In this document: piece after piece, positions 7,120-13,856 of the stretch
Numbering within the stretch: position 1 is the first letter of the stretch
How the letters are laid out: each line of letters opens with the position of its first letter
NCBI GenBank assembly: GCA_018815145.1
Contig: JAHIYL010000282.1
Location: forward strand, 1 to 18,572
Direction of reading: 5' to 3'
DNA: 18,572 bases
DNA from: Nanobdellota archaeon
GTDB lineage: Archaea; Nanobdellota; Nanobdellia; Woesearchaeales; GW2011-AR15
Program-made: the position numbers and the translations under genes
The notes under the pieces: model-generated
Databases searched by the model: none
Told to the model about the DNA's origin: nothing
What the model saw: only the letters and a program-made list of their open reading frames with translations

Positions 7120-8349
7120 ATGGATGATCAAATAGAGGATAAGGGAGAGCCTGAGGCAAAATATGGGCTTCCGAGAAAGGTATTGTTCTGCAAAAAGTGT
7201 GTAATATCAAACCAAAGGCCGTCTTCAACAGTTGAATTCAAGCACAGCAAGGATGAGAAGAAGAAGACAATAGGTTTTGATGAGAAAGGGGTCTGCGATG
7301 CATGCAGGTATACAGAATGGAAAAAGAACCGGATCGACTGGGGTAAAAGGGAAAAGGAATTGATTGAGTTATGTGACAGGCATAGGAGCAAAGATGGTTC
7401 CTATGATTGTGTTATTCCTGGAAGCGGAGGAAAAGACAGCGGTTTCACAGCGCATATATTAAAGTACAAATATGGTATGCATCCTCTAACTGTCACTTGG
7501 GCGCCGCACAAATACACAGAGATTGGTTTTCAGAATTTTCAGGCATGGATACACGCTGGGTTTGACAACATCCTCTTTACCCCTAACGGCAGGGTGCACA
7601 GGCTTTTGACAAAACTTGCATTCCACAATCTTTTCCATCCGTTCCAGCCTTTTATAATAGGCCAGAAATACATAGGACCGAAATATGCCCTTATGCACAA
7701 TGTCAAACTTGTTTTCTATGGAGAGAACCAGGCAGAGTATGGGAATAACATTGATGAAAATGAAAATCCTAAGATGGACATGAAATTCTTTTCAGAGGGA
7801 AAACTGGATGAACTGAAGATCAGCGGCCAATCCATAAAAGAGCTTATGAATAAGCACAGCATCACTATGAATGACCTTCAGCCGTATCTTCCGCTCAACA
7901 AGGAAGAACTGGAGAAAACCGATGTCCAGGTGCATTATCTGGGCTATTACCTGAAGTGGGATCCCCAGGAATGCTTCTATTACTGTGTCAAGAACACAGG
8001 ATTTCGGCCGAACACAGAAAGGACAGAAGGCAGCTATTCAAAATATTCAAGCATTGATGACATGATTGACCCGTTCCATTATTTTACGACATATATCAAG
8101 TTTGGAATAGGAAGGGCGACATATGATGCATCCCAGGAGATACGAAATGAGAAGATAACAAGAGAAGAAGGTGTTGCCCTTGTGAAAAAATTCGATAGCG
8201 AATTTCCAACTAAATTCTTTAAGGAATTCCTGAAATACATTGACTTAGATGAAAAGACGTTTTGGGAAACAGTCAATAGATTCAGGTCACCACATCTCTG
8301 GATAAAGGAAGACAACGAATGGAAACTCAGGAAGGCAGTATATAATTAA
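7120..8349 (+). CDS. wbpG: N-acetyl sugar amidotransferase (WbpG/PseA family)
   Basis: Uses ATP to activate an N-acetyl group on a sugar and replaces the oxygen with ammonia, giving an acetamidino group. The 409-residue protein starts with a zinc-type Cys cluster (C24-x2-C27 and C59-x2-C62), then the PP-loop SGGKDS (102-107) of N-type ATP pyrophosphatases, and continues with the long C-terminal region typical of the family. Known relatives work with separate HisH and HisF proteins in O-antigen or flagellin-glycan clusters; here that partner is the fused upstream gene. Substrate is inferred to be the nonulosonic acid or its CMP form, as for PseA. The ATG at 7120 is preceded by GGTGAT (7110-7115), a match to the archaeal anti-Shine-Dalgarno; GTG 7111 and TTG 7108 are in frame but less likely. 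It is the last gene of the tight operon. Confidence 0.9.
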   Translation: MDDQIEDKGEPEAKYGLPRKVLFCKKCVISNQRPSSTVEFKHSKDEKKKTIGFDEKGVCDACRYTEWKKNRIDWGKREKELIELCDRHRSKDGSYDCVIPGSGGKDSGFTAHILKYKYGMHPLTVTWAPHKYTEIGFQNFQAWIHAGFDNILFTPNGRVHRLLTKLAFHNLFHPFQPFIIGQKYIGPKYALMHNVKLVFYGENQAEYGNNIDENENPKMDMKFFSEGKLDELKISGQSIKELMNKHSITMNDLQPYLPLNKEELEKTDVQVHYLGYYLKWDPQECFYYCVKNTGFRPNTERTEGSYSKYSSIDDMIDPFHYFTTYIKFGIGRATYDASQEIRNEKITREEGVALVKKFDSEFPTKFFKEFLKYIDLDEKTFWETVNRFRSPHLWIKEDNEWKLRKAVYN

Positions 8350-8358
8350 AAAGAAGAA

Positions 8359-8372
8359 TTTATTAATATATG
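8359..8372 (+). promoter_or_regulatory. candidate TATA element for the downstream methyltransferase
   Basis: TTTATTAATATATG lies just after the amidotransferase stop. With usual archaeal spacing, transcription would start near 8390-8395, leaving a leader of about 130 nt that includes the inverted repeats at 8398-8448. A weaker A-rich element (GAATAAAAAAAG, 8493-8504) lies about 26 bp upstream of the ATG and is an alternative leaderless promoter. Confidence 0.3.
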
Positions 8373-8397
8373 TTCAATTTTAGAAAAATGAGGGGCA

Positions 8398-8448
8398 AGA
8401 TATTTCCCCCAAAACTATTGGGATATTAGTAAATCATGCAAAATATCT
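8398..8448 (+). repeat. nested inverted repeats in the 173-nt gap before the methyltransferase
   Basis: AGATATTT (8398-8405) is the exact reverse complement of AAATATCT (8441-8448). Inside it, CCCAA (8408-8412) pairs with TTGGG (8418-8422) around a 5-nt loop. An alternative pairing of GGGG (8392-8395) with the C-run (8406-8410) would exclude the inner hairpin. As RNA this could be a structured leader. The arms are short and AT-rich, so chance is a serious alternative. Confidence 0.3.
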
Positions 8449-8522
8449 AGACCATAGGAATTTCATGAATATGAAGCATCTCTTGTTAAGTTGAATAAAA
8501 AAAGTTGAAAGAGCGATCCAGT

Positions 8523-9488
8523 ATGAATGATGTATTAAGCAATTCTCTTGATAAAGAAGCCGATTCATTTGATAAACAGATTCTTGAGAGAGTATCAAAT
8601 GGTCACATCCCTGATTTGAGAAGGAGCGGCAGATGTGAATATTTCTTCAATAATCCCTGGAGAGACCAGGACTTCATTCGATTGTATTATGGAGATCTTA
8701 TTCTAAGATATATATCCACTATTGAAAAAAACATGAATAAACCAATAAAAAATATCGATATCCTTGAGGTTGGATGTGGTCCGGGGCAAGTCTGCCTGGA
8801 GCTTGCCAGACACGGGTTCAATATTACTGGAATTGACATATCAAAGGCATGCATAGAAGTAGCAGAAAAGACTGCAAATGAAGACCCATGGAAAAAGGGA
8901 AGGGGTAAACTCAATTACAGGAAAATTGATTTTTTTGCATTGAGAGAAAAATTTGATATCATACTATTCACAGCATCTTTGCACCATTTTCCTGATACTG
9001 ATAAAACAATGGTTCATACAGGAGACATTATTTTGGATAATGGTTTGGTCATAGTGGATGAGCCTGCTCGGGATTTGGTGAGCAAAAGAAATGCTGCGGT
9101 CATACAGTTAATCAAAATACTTCTTTCTTCATCTGGAAGCTATTATGAGAATATTACTATTCCGAAGGACGAGGATTCGATTAGAATACTACTGGAAAAG
9201 ATATACTGTAGTGAGAAATATGAGACTGAGGAAGGGGTAAAAATACAGTCTGTAAATGATAACTCGTCAGGTTTTGACAGTATGTATGCTTCATTGAATG
9301 CTAATTTCATACAAGTGGAATTTGAAAAAAAATTTGCTTTTTATCACCAAATGATAGGCGGGATTCGACTTGGTTCGGTTGAAAAAGAACGTGAATTGGC
9401 TAGATTCTTGAAGGCAATCGACGGAATGCTTTGTGACCTTGGTGCAATCGACCCAACAAATTTCTATTTTGCGGGCCGTAAAAAATAA
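8523..9488 (+). CDS. class I SAM-dependent methyltransferase
   Basis: A 321-residue protein with the SAM-binding motif LEVGCGPG (81-88), the acidic end of the next strand in ITGIDIS, and the LHHFPD segment (153-158) after FDIILFTA, all typical of Methyltransf_11/25-like enzymes. The substrate cannot be read. It follows the amidinating enzyme by 173 nt, possibly from its own promoter. In Campylobacter some legionaminic acid derivatives carry an N-methylated acetimidoyl group, so methylation of the amidino nitrogen is one possible role, as inference only. I chose ATG 8523; a TTG at 8505 is in frame upstream. The gene ends 2 nt before the convergent gene on the other strand. Confidence 0.8.
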   Translation: MNDVLSNSLDKEADSFDKQILERVSNGHIPDLRRSGRCEYFFNNPWRDQDFIRLYYGDLILRYISTIEKNMNKPIKNIDILEVGCGPGQVCLELARHGFNITGIDISKACIEVAEKTANEDPWKKGRGKLNYRKIDFFALREKFDIILFTASLHHFPDTDKTMVHTGDIILDNGLVIVDEPARDLVSKRNAAVIQLIKILLSSSGSYYENITIPKDEDSIRILLEKIYCSEKYETEEGVKIQSVNDNSSGFDSMYASLNANFIQVEFEKKFAFYHQMIGGIRLGSVEKERELARFLKAIDGMLCDLGAIDPTNFYFAGRKK

Positions 9489-9490
9489 AA

Positions 9491-11113
9491 TTAATCCTCA
9501 TTTTTTTTAGTCAGTATTTTTTTAATTTCTTTTGCAGCTCTTTCGCATGATTTCCCGTCTGTCTTGTAATAGTAGAACTTCAGATCCTGCTCTATCTTTC
9601 CCTTTAGGCTTTCCCTGTATTTTCTGTCATCAAATATCTTCCTAATGTTCTTCGCTATATCCTGATCATATCTTATCCTTATGAAACTTTTTGCATCAGT
9701 GAAAAAATCTTTTTCAATATTGAGTTCAATTATGATGACAGGTTTTCCAAGGATTAGAGCGTCAAAGCATGTGGTCGAGCTGAATGTTATCGCAATGTCA
9801 GATTCAAGTATGGCATCGTACAAGATGTTCTCATTGGCTGTCCCTGCTGCCTTTGCGCTGATGATCTCATAATTTTTTATTCTGCTGTTTTTGATGGCTT
9901 CTGTCCACAACTCCTGCTTTATGTCCCTTGGATGAAGTTTGATCTTTATCCTGATATCCTTAAGCTCTGCAAGCTTACTGAAAATGCTGTCAATATATCT
10001 CTTCGTCTCATTTTCACCATATTCTGCATGCACAGGCTGTGCAAGGATGAGAACAGACCTCTTTTTTTCCTTCTTCTTTTTTCCCTTGTATCTTGTGATG
10101 ACATCATCAATGAAATATGGTCCAATCACATGGACATTTTCAGGCTTCAGGCCAGAGTACCTGATAAGTGATTTCCGATCATTCTCATTGTAGAAAAAAT
10201 AATGCGTCTTAGGAAAGAAATCAAAGAAATATCCTCCTTCAAACAATATAGAATGTGCAAAGAACACAGAGGGGATATCCAATTTATGGCAGGCAGCAAG
10301 GGCACATCTCTCATAGATACCGGATTGAGTGAGCACAATGTCAAGACCTTCCTTTTTTATGAGTTCCTTGTATGCATAATAATAGAGTGTGTTGAGAAAA
10401 GCAATCGGGAACCGGAAGAGGAAGTCAATATCAGGTCTTACAAAGCTGTAGAGGTCCCTGTTGTTCTCACGCATGGTGTCTGACTTGAGCTTTTTCGGAA
10501 TCTTTCTCCATTTATCTGCAATCTCAAACCCCTGTTTCAGGCTCTTTTTGAATAAACCGGGAGTGATATAATCATTCAAGTAAAGATAATTGCCTTTTTT
10601 TGGCTTTTTCCATGGTTTCTTCATAGGTGAGGTAACAAGTATTGCTTCATCGAATTTTCCAAATTTATTCACCTTCTTCCTGACATCCTCAAAGAGCAGG
10701 ACTTCGCTGACATTGCCTTTTGTATCCAGCCTGATCAGGGATTCATGAGAAAGGTATCCAATTTTCTTTTTTCTCCTTTTTTTTGAGGCAATGTGCTGTC
10801 TGTTAAAAAGAGACCTGAAAAAAAGATATATTATGATCAATGTGAGATAAATATTTATGGCAAAATACACTATTCTTATCTTCAGTCTGCTAATGAATGG
10901 ATCAGGTCTGTTCTCAAGTATTGGCTTGTATCGAAGGTTTCTTTCTCTGAACGGGATGTTATATAGGTAATTTGCAAATCTGAACTTATGAAATTTCCAG
11001 TAAGGTATATCTCCGTCAATTGTAAGGATCTCATCAAGTGTTTTTCCTTTGAATTTTCCTTTATAGGGCCAATAGGACAATGCTTCCTTATATCTTTGCA
11101 TCTCTTGTATCAT
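9491..11113 (-). CDS. GT-B-fold glycan transferase-like protein, candidate nonulosonate/capsule transferase
   Basis: A 540-residue protein without a confident family name. The N-terminal part (1-75) has an IDGDIPYWKFHKFR stretch like those at the front of some surface-polysaccharide enzymes, then one hydrophobic segment (about 79-102) followed by a very basic run, so it is probably anchored with both large parts in the cytoplasm or at the membrane face. The C-terminal half looks like the nucleotide-sugar side of GT-B proteins: VLTQSGIYER, FFAHS, an IKLHPRD motif (H394, P395), and AITFSSTTCFDALILGKPVI (S445-S446-T447). HP and SS/ST motifs are shared by several bacterial sialyltransferase families, but also by CDP-glycerol phosphotransferases and UDP-GlcNAc 2-epimerases. 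Its position beside a CMP-nonulosonate operon makes transfer of that sugar an attractive guess. Confidence 0.6.
   Translation of the reverse strand: MIQEMQRYKEALSYWPYKGKFKGKTLDEILTIDGDIPYWKFHKFRFANYLYNIPFRERNLRYKPILENRPDPFISRLKIRIVYFAINIYLTLIIIYLFFRSLFNRQHIASKKRRKKKIGYLSHESLIRLDTKGNVSEVLLFEDVRKKVNKFGKFDEAILVTSPMKKPWKKPKKGNYLYLNDYITPGLFKKSLKQGFEIADKWRKIPKKLKSDTMRENNRDLYSFVRPDIDFLFRFPIAFLNTLYYYAYKELIKKEGLDIVLTQSGIYERCALAACHKLDIPSVFFAHSILFEGGYFFDFFPKTHYFFYNENDRKSLIRYSGLKPENVHVIGPYFIDDVITRYKGKKKKEKKRSVLILAQPVHAEYGENETKRYIDSIFSKLAELKDIRIKIKLHPRDIKQELWTEAIKNSRIKNYEIISAKAAGTANENILYDAILESDIAITFSSTTCFDALILGKPVIIIELNIEKDFFTDAKSFIRIRYDQDIAKNIRKIFDDRKYRESLKGKIEQDLKFYYYKTDGKSCERAAKEIKKILTKKNED
9501..9523 (+). 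terminator. T-tract terminator for the rightward transcript
   Basis: T8 (9501-9508) and T7 (9517-9523) follow the methyltransferase stop by 12 nt and fit the T-rich, hairpin-free archaeal terminators. They lie within the 3-prime end of the convergent gene, where they also encode its Lys-rich tail, so the tract may be constrained by both roles. Confidence 0.45.
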
Positions 11114-11136
11114 TAATACAGAACAAAAGCAATTTT

Positions 11137-11144
11137 ATTTAAAT
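11137..11144 (-). promoter_or_regulatory. TATA box for the leftward GT-B-like gene (leaderless)
   Basis: ATTTAAAT is centred about 27 bp upstream of the ATG at 11113. This places the transcription start at or next to the start codon. No Shine-Dalgarno sequence precedes that ATG, which agrees with a leaderless mRNA. Confidence 0.5.
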
Positions 11145-11223
11145 TATTATAGGAAAAAGTGTGTAGTATCACCGCTAAATATAAATTAAATAATACTATA
11201 CTGGAAAATATTAGAAATGTTCT

Positions 11224-11230
11224 AAAAAAA
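11224..11230 (-). terminator. T-tract downstream of the PRC-barrel gene
   Basis: Seven consecutive T on the minus strand, about 9 nt past the PRC-barrel stop codon, fit an archaeal oligo-T terminator. No hairpin is apparent. Confidence 0.4.
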
Positions 11231-11239
11231 CAAATTTAT

Positions 11240-11512
11240 TTACTCTTCCTCTTCTTCTGGTCCGTATGAAGGGATTGCAGCTTTTGATATTATCATGATG
11301 TCTCCCATGCTCTTTACAAGCTGATGGGGTACAATCACGCCTTTAGCGCTTCCCAGGACAGAACTGAGGAATGAGTTTTTTGTTGCCCTTACCCTCCATC
11401 CGGAAATCTTGTTTGTAGCGACGATAGCCTCTTCAATATCTCCAAAATAATCTCCGGTATCTGTAAAGACCTTCATCTCATATGCTTCAGTTATTCTTTT
11501 CATCCTAATCAT
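11240..11512 (-). CDS. PRC-barrel domain protein
   Basis: A 90-residue protein that is almost entirely one PRC-barrel: a beta-rich start around YEMKVFTDTGDYFGDIEEAIV (the typical 'degree of change/identity to state' strand pair), GWRVRATK in the middle and KGVIVPHQLVKSMGDIMIISK at the end, followed by an acidic tail of five Glu. PRC-barrels occur in RimM, photosynthetic reaction centre H subunit, and many small archaeal proteins; some haloarchaeal ones take part in cell division through SepF. No catalytic residues are expected; it probably binds a protein or RNA partner. A strong ribosome site (GGAGGG on the minus strand, 6 nt before the ATG at 11512) fixes the start over the internal Met at residue 4. 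It is a single-gene unit, divergent from the TraB-like gene. Confidence 0.85.
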   Translation of the reverse strand: MIRMKRITEAYEMKVFTDTGDYFGDIEEAIVATNKISGWRVRATKNSFLSSVLGSAKGVIVPHQLVKSMGDIMIISKAAIPSYGPEEEEE

Positions 11513-11568
11513 GTGTATCCCTCCTAAAGTGATTATTAATAATTATAACCCTATACAATACCTGGAGG

Positions 11569-11580
11569 TTTAAATATTTT
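11569..11580 (-). promoter_or_regulatory. candidate TATA box of the PRC-barrel gene
   Basis: On the minus strand AAAATATTTAAA lies about 60 bp upstream of the ATG, predicting a start near 11545-11550 and a leader of roughly 35 nt that contains the strong GGAGGG ribosome site. An AT-only palindrome (11532-11543) lies between them. Confidence 0.35.
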
Positions 11581-11604
11581 ACTACAAAATCGTAAATCTA
11601 TAGC

Positions 11605-11614
11605 TTTAATAAAA
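11605..11614 (+). promoter_or_regulatory. TATA box for the TraB-like gene (leaderless)
   Basis: TTTAATAAAA is centred about 27 bp upstream of the ATG at 11636, the spacing expected when transcription begins at the start codon. No Shine-Dalgarno sequence is seen in TGCATTTTCCTTATATTT ahead of the ATG. Confidence 0.5.
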
Positions 11615-11635
11615 GTCTGCATTTTCCTTATATTT

Positions 11636-12322
11636 ATGCACTCGTACAGGAATCTTTCCATAATCGGCTCTTCACATATCTCAATAGAAAGTGTTGAAGA
11701 AGTGAAAAAGGAATTTGAGAATGCACCGGATATAGTCGCTCTTGAACTGGATATAAAAAGAGTGCACGGCATACTGAACAAGGGTGCAAAGTCTGATAAG
11801 AAATATATATTAAAAAAATTAGGACTAAAGGTGTTCCTGTTTGCAGTCATTGCAGAATACGTACAGAAAAAGCTCGGTGAGATAGTAAATATAGATCCAG
11901 GAGAGGAGATGAGGACCGCTCTTGTATTAGCCAGAAAAAATAATCTGAAGGTTGCGTTGATTGACCAGGATATTGAACTCACTCTAAGAAAGCTCACAAA
12001 AAGGATATCGTTCAAAGAAAAGATGAATTTCATCGGAGACATATTCTCCGGGTTTTTTTCAAAAAAGAAAATGATAAAGTTTGATCTGACAAAAGTCCCT
12101 CCCAAACACGTGATAAGAGAGATGGTGTCACATCTGAAAAAAAGATATCCTAATGTATATTCAGTGCTCATAGATGAAAGGAATCACATCATGGCAGGAA
12201 AATTAAGCCATATTATGGCAAATGAACCGGACAAGAAGATATTATGTGTTGTCGGAGCAGGCCATGTTGATGACATTATCAATATCCTGCAAAAGAAAGA
12301 TGCTGAATTATCAAAGGCATAA
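11636..12322 (+). CDS. TraB/TIKI-family protein, soluble short form
   Basis: Recognised by the GSSHIS motif at residues 10-15 (GxxH), the strand PDIVALELDIKRV with its conserved Glu and Arg, the VLIDERNHIMAGKL segment and a second GxxH in VVGAGHVDDI near the end. TraB/PrgY and Tiki proteins share these elements and Tiki is a metal-dependent peptidase, so a metallopeptidase-like activity is possible but unproven in archaea. Many archaeal members have several C-terminal membrane helices; this 228-residue form ends just after the second GxxH motif and has no strong membrane segment. It stands alone, divergent from the PRC-barrel gene, and is followed by an unrelated O-acyltransferase unit. Confidence 0.8.
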   Translation: MHSYRNLSIIGSSHISIESVEEVKKEFENAPDIVALELDIKRVHGILNKGAKSDKKYILKKLGLKVFLFAVIAEYVQKKLGEIVNIDPGEEMRTALVLARKNNLKVALIDQDIELTLRKLTKRISFKEKMNFIGDIFSGFFSKKKMIKFDLTKVPPKHVIREMVSHLKKRYPNVYSVLIDERNHIMAGKLSHIMANEPDKKILCVVGAGHVDDIINILQKKDAELSKA

Positions 12323-12394
12323 GGTTTTTAACAAATTGTAAATAGTTTTACAGATAAAAGCAACTTTTTTAAACAAATATCAATATCTCCTTAC

Positions 12395-12399
12395 AGGAG
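12395..12399 (+). promoter_or_regulatory. Shine-Dalgarno site of the MBOAT gene
   Basis: AGGAG ends 7 nt before the ATG at 12407 and fixes that start. The 84-nt gap upstream holds A/T-rich TATA candidates near 12326-12335 and 12367-12375; the first would leave a leader of about 50 nt that contains this site, the second would be too close. Confidence 0.6.
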
Positions 12400-12406
12400 A
12401 AAACCT

Positions 12407-13849
12407 ATGCTATTTAATTCATTACATTTTCTAATTTTTTTCCCCATAGTGGTCATGACATATTTTGGTGTCAGGCAAAAATATCGATGGATAATACTTC
12501 TCATCAGCAGCTATTACTTCTATATGAGTTGGAAAGCAGAATTCATCATCCTGATAGTATTCTCAACACTGATCAATTATCTGATTGGAATAAAAATATA
12601 TGAATCAAAGGCAAAAGCCAAAAAAAGGTTTTTTTTGTGGTCCGGAATAATAATTAATCTGGGCCTTCTGTTCTTTTTTAAATATCTTAATTTTTTCAGC
12701 ATTGAATTCAATTCATTGATGCAGCTAATAGGTATACAGCTGAACCCACTGACATTAAATATAATTCTTCCTTTAGGCATAAGTTTCTATACATTCCAGT
12801 CTCTGAGCTATATTATTGAGATTTATTGGAATAAACTCAAGCCGGAAAAACATCTGGGAATTTTTGCAGTCTATATATCATTTTTTCCCCAGCTGGTAGC
12901 AGGACCGATTGAAAGAGCAGGCCATCTTCTTCCGCAATTCATAAAAAAACATGAATTTGAATACAAAAGAGCAACATACGGCTTGAAAATGATGCTGTGG
13001 GGATTTTTTAAGAAAGTTGTTATTGCAGAAAGGCTGGCAGTGGTCGTGAACACAATATATAATGATGCAACAGGATATACCGGAATCCCTTTGATCATGG
13101 CAACAGTCTTTTTTGCTTTTCAGCTGTATTGTGATTTTTCAGGTTATTCAGATATTGCAATAGGTGCTGCACAGGTAATGGGTTTCAGGCTGATGGAAAA
13201 TTTCAGAAGGCCATATTTTTCAAGAAGTGTACAGGAATTCTGGAAACGATGGCATATCTCTTTATCTTCCTGGTTTAAGGATTATCTTTATATCCCTCTT
13301 GGCGGAAACAGGGTTCCGATAGCAAGATGGCTCTTCAACATTATGGTCGTGTTCATACTGAGCGGTTTTTGGCATGGTGCAAATTGGACTTTTGTGATAT
13401 GGGGTGCTCTGCACGGGCTTTTCCTTATAATGGAAGCTGCTGTGAATCCAGTAAAAAAGAAGATACTTGATCTTACTCAGCTTGTAAAAGCAAACTGGCT
13501 GGTCCAATCTATTGAGATTGTTGTCACTTTTGCTCTGGTAAATATCGGGTGGATCTTTTTTAGGGCAAACACCCTTTCTGATGCCTGGTATATTTTGACT
13601 CATCTCTTTCAGGGTATCAACTTCAATTTCAGTGAGATCATCATAGGTGTCGGATGGTATGAGATGAAGATAGCTTTTGGCCTGATAGCATTCATGGAAT
13701 GTGTGCATATAATGCAGGAACATATGGACATATGGGATTTTTTGGATAAAAGACCATTGATTTTAAGATGGGCAGTGTACATTGCCTTGATATTAGGTAT
13801 TTTATACTTGGGGCAGAGCAGCGGTAAATTCATATATTTCCAGTTTTGA
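12407..13849 (+). CDS. MBOAT-family membrane O-acyltransferase (AlgI/DltB type)
   Basis: A 480-residue multi-spanning protein with a clear membrane-bound O-acyltransferase pattern: start LFNSLHFLIFFPIV, the LPLGISFYTFQSLSYIIE segment, FFPQLVAGPIERAGHLLPQF, YCDFSGYSDIAIGAA, WKRWHISLSSWFKDYLYIPLGG with H283, and the catalytic His H323 in GFWHGANW. Length equals typical AlgI/PatA/DltB-like proteins. These move an acyl group, usually acetyl, from the cytoplasm to a glycan on the outside together with an SGNH partner, and such a gene follows 7 nt downstream. Target is inferred to be a surface polysaccharide or glycan; the family is widespread in bacteria and less common in archaea, so horizontal transfer is possible though base composition looks like the neighbours. 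Confidence 0.92.
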   Translation: MLFNSLHFLIFFPIVVMTYFGVRQKYRWIILLISSYYFYMSWKAEFIILIVFSTLINYLIGIKIYESKAKAKKRFFLWSGIIINLGLLFFFKYLNFFSIEFNSLMQLIGIQLNPLTLNIILPLGISFYTFQSLSYIIEIYWNKLKPEKHLGIFAVYISFFPQLVAGPIERAGHLLPQFIKKHEFEYKRATYGLKMMLWGFFKKVVIAERLAVVVNTIYNDATGYTGIPLIMATVFFAFQLYCDFSGYSDIAIGAAQVMGFRLMENFRRPYFSRSVQEFWKRWHISLSSWFKDYLYIPLGGNRVPIARWLFNIMVVFILSGFWHGANWTFVIWGALHGLFLIMEAAVNPVKKKILDLTQLVKANWLVQSIEIVVTFALVNIGWIFFRANTLSDAWYILTHLFQGINFNFSEIIIGVGWYEMKIAFGLIAFMECVHIMQEHMDIWDFLDKRPLILRWAVYIALILGILYLGQSSGKFIYFQF

Positions 13850-13856
13850 AAAAAAA

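Noticed and set aside
11532..11543. Perfect 12-nt palindrome ATTATTAATAAT in the divergent spacer
   Set aside because: It is made only of A and T in an A/T-rich promoter region, where such palindromes are expected by chance.
11551..12171. 206-codon minus-strand frame over the TraB-like gene
   Set aside because: Phe/Ser-rich translation typical of a reverse shadow; the plus strand encodes conserved TraB motifs and has a promoter at the right distance.
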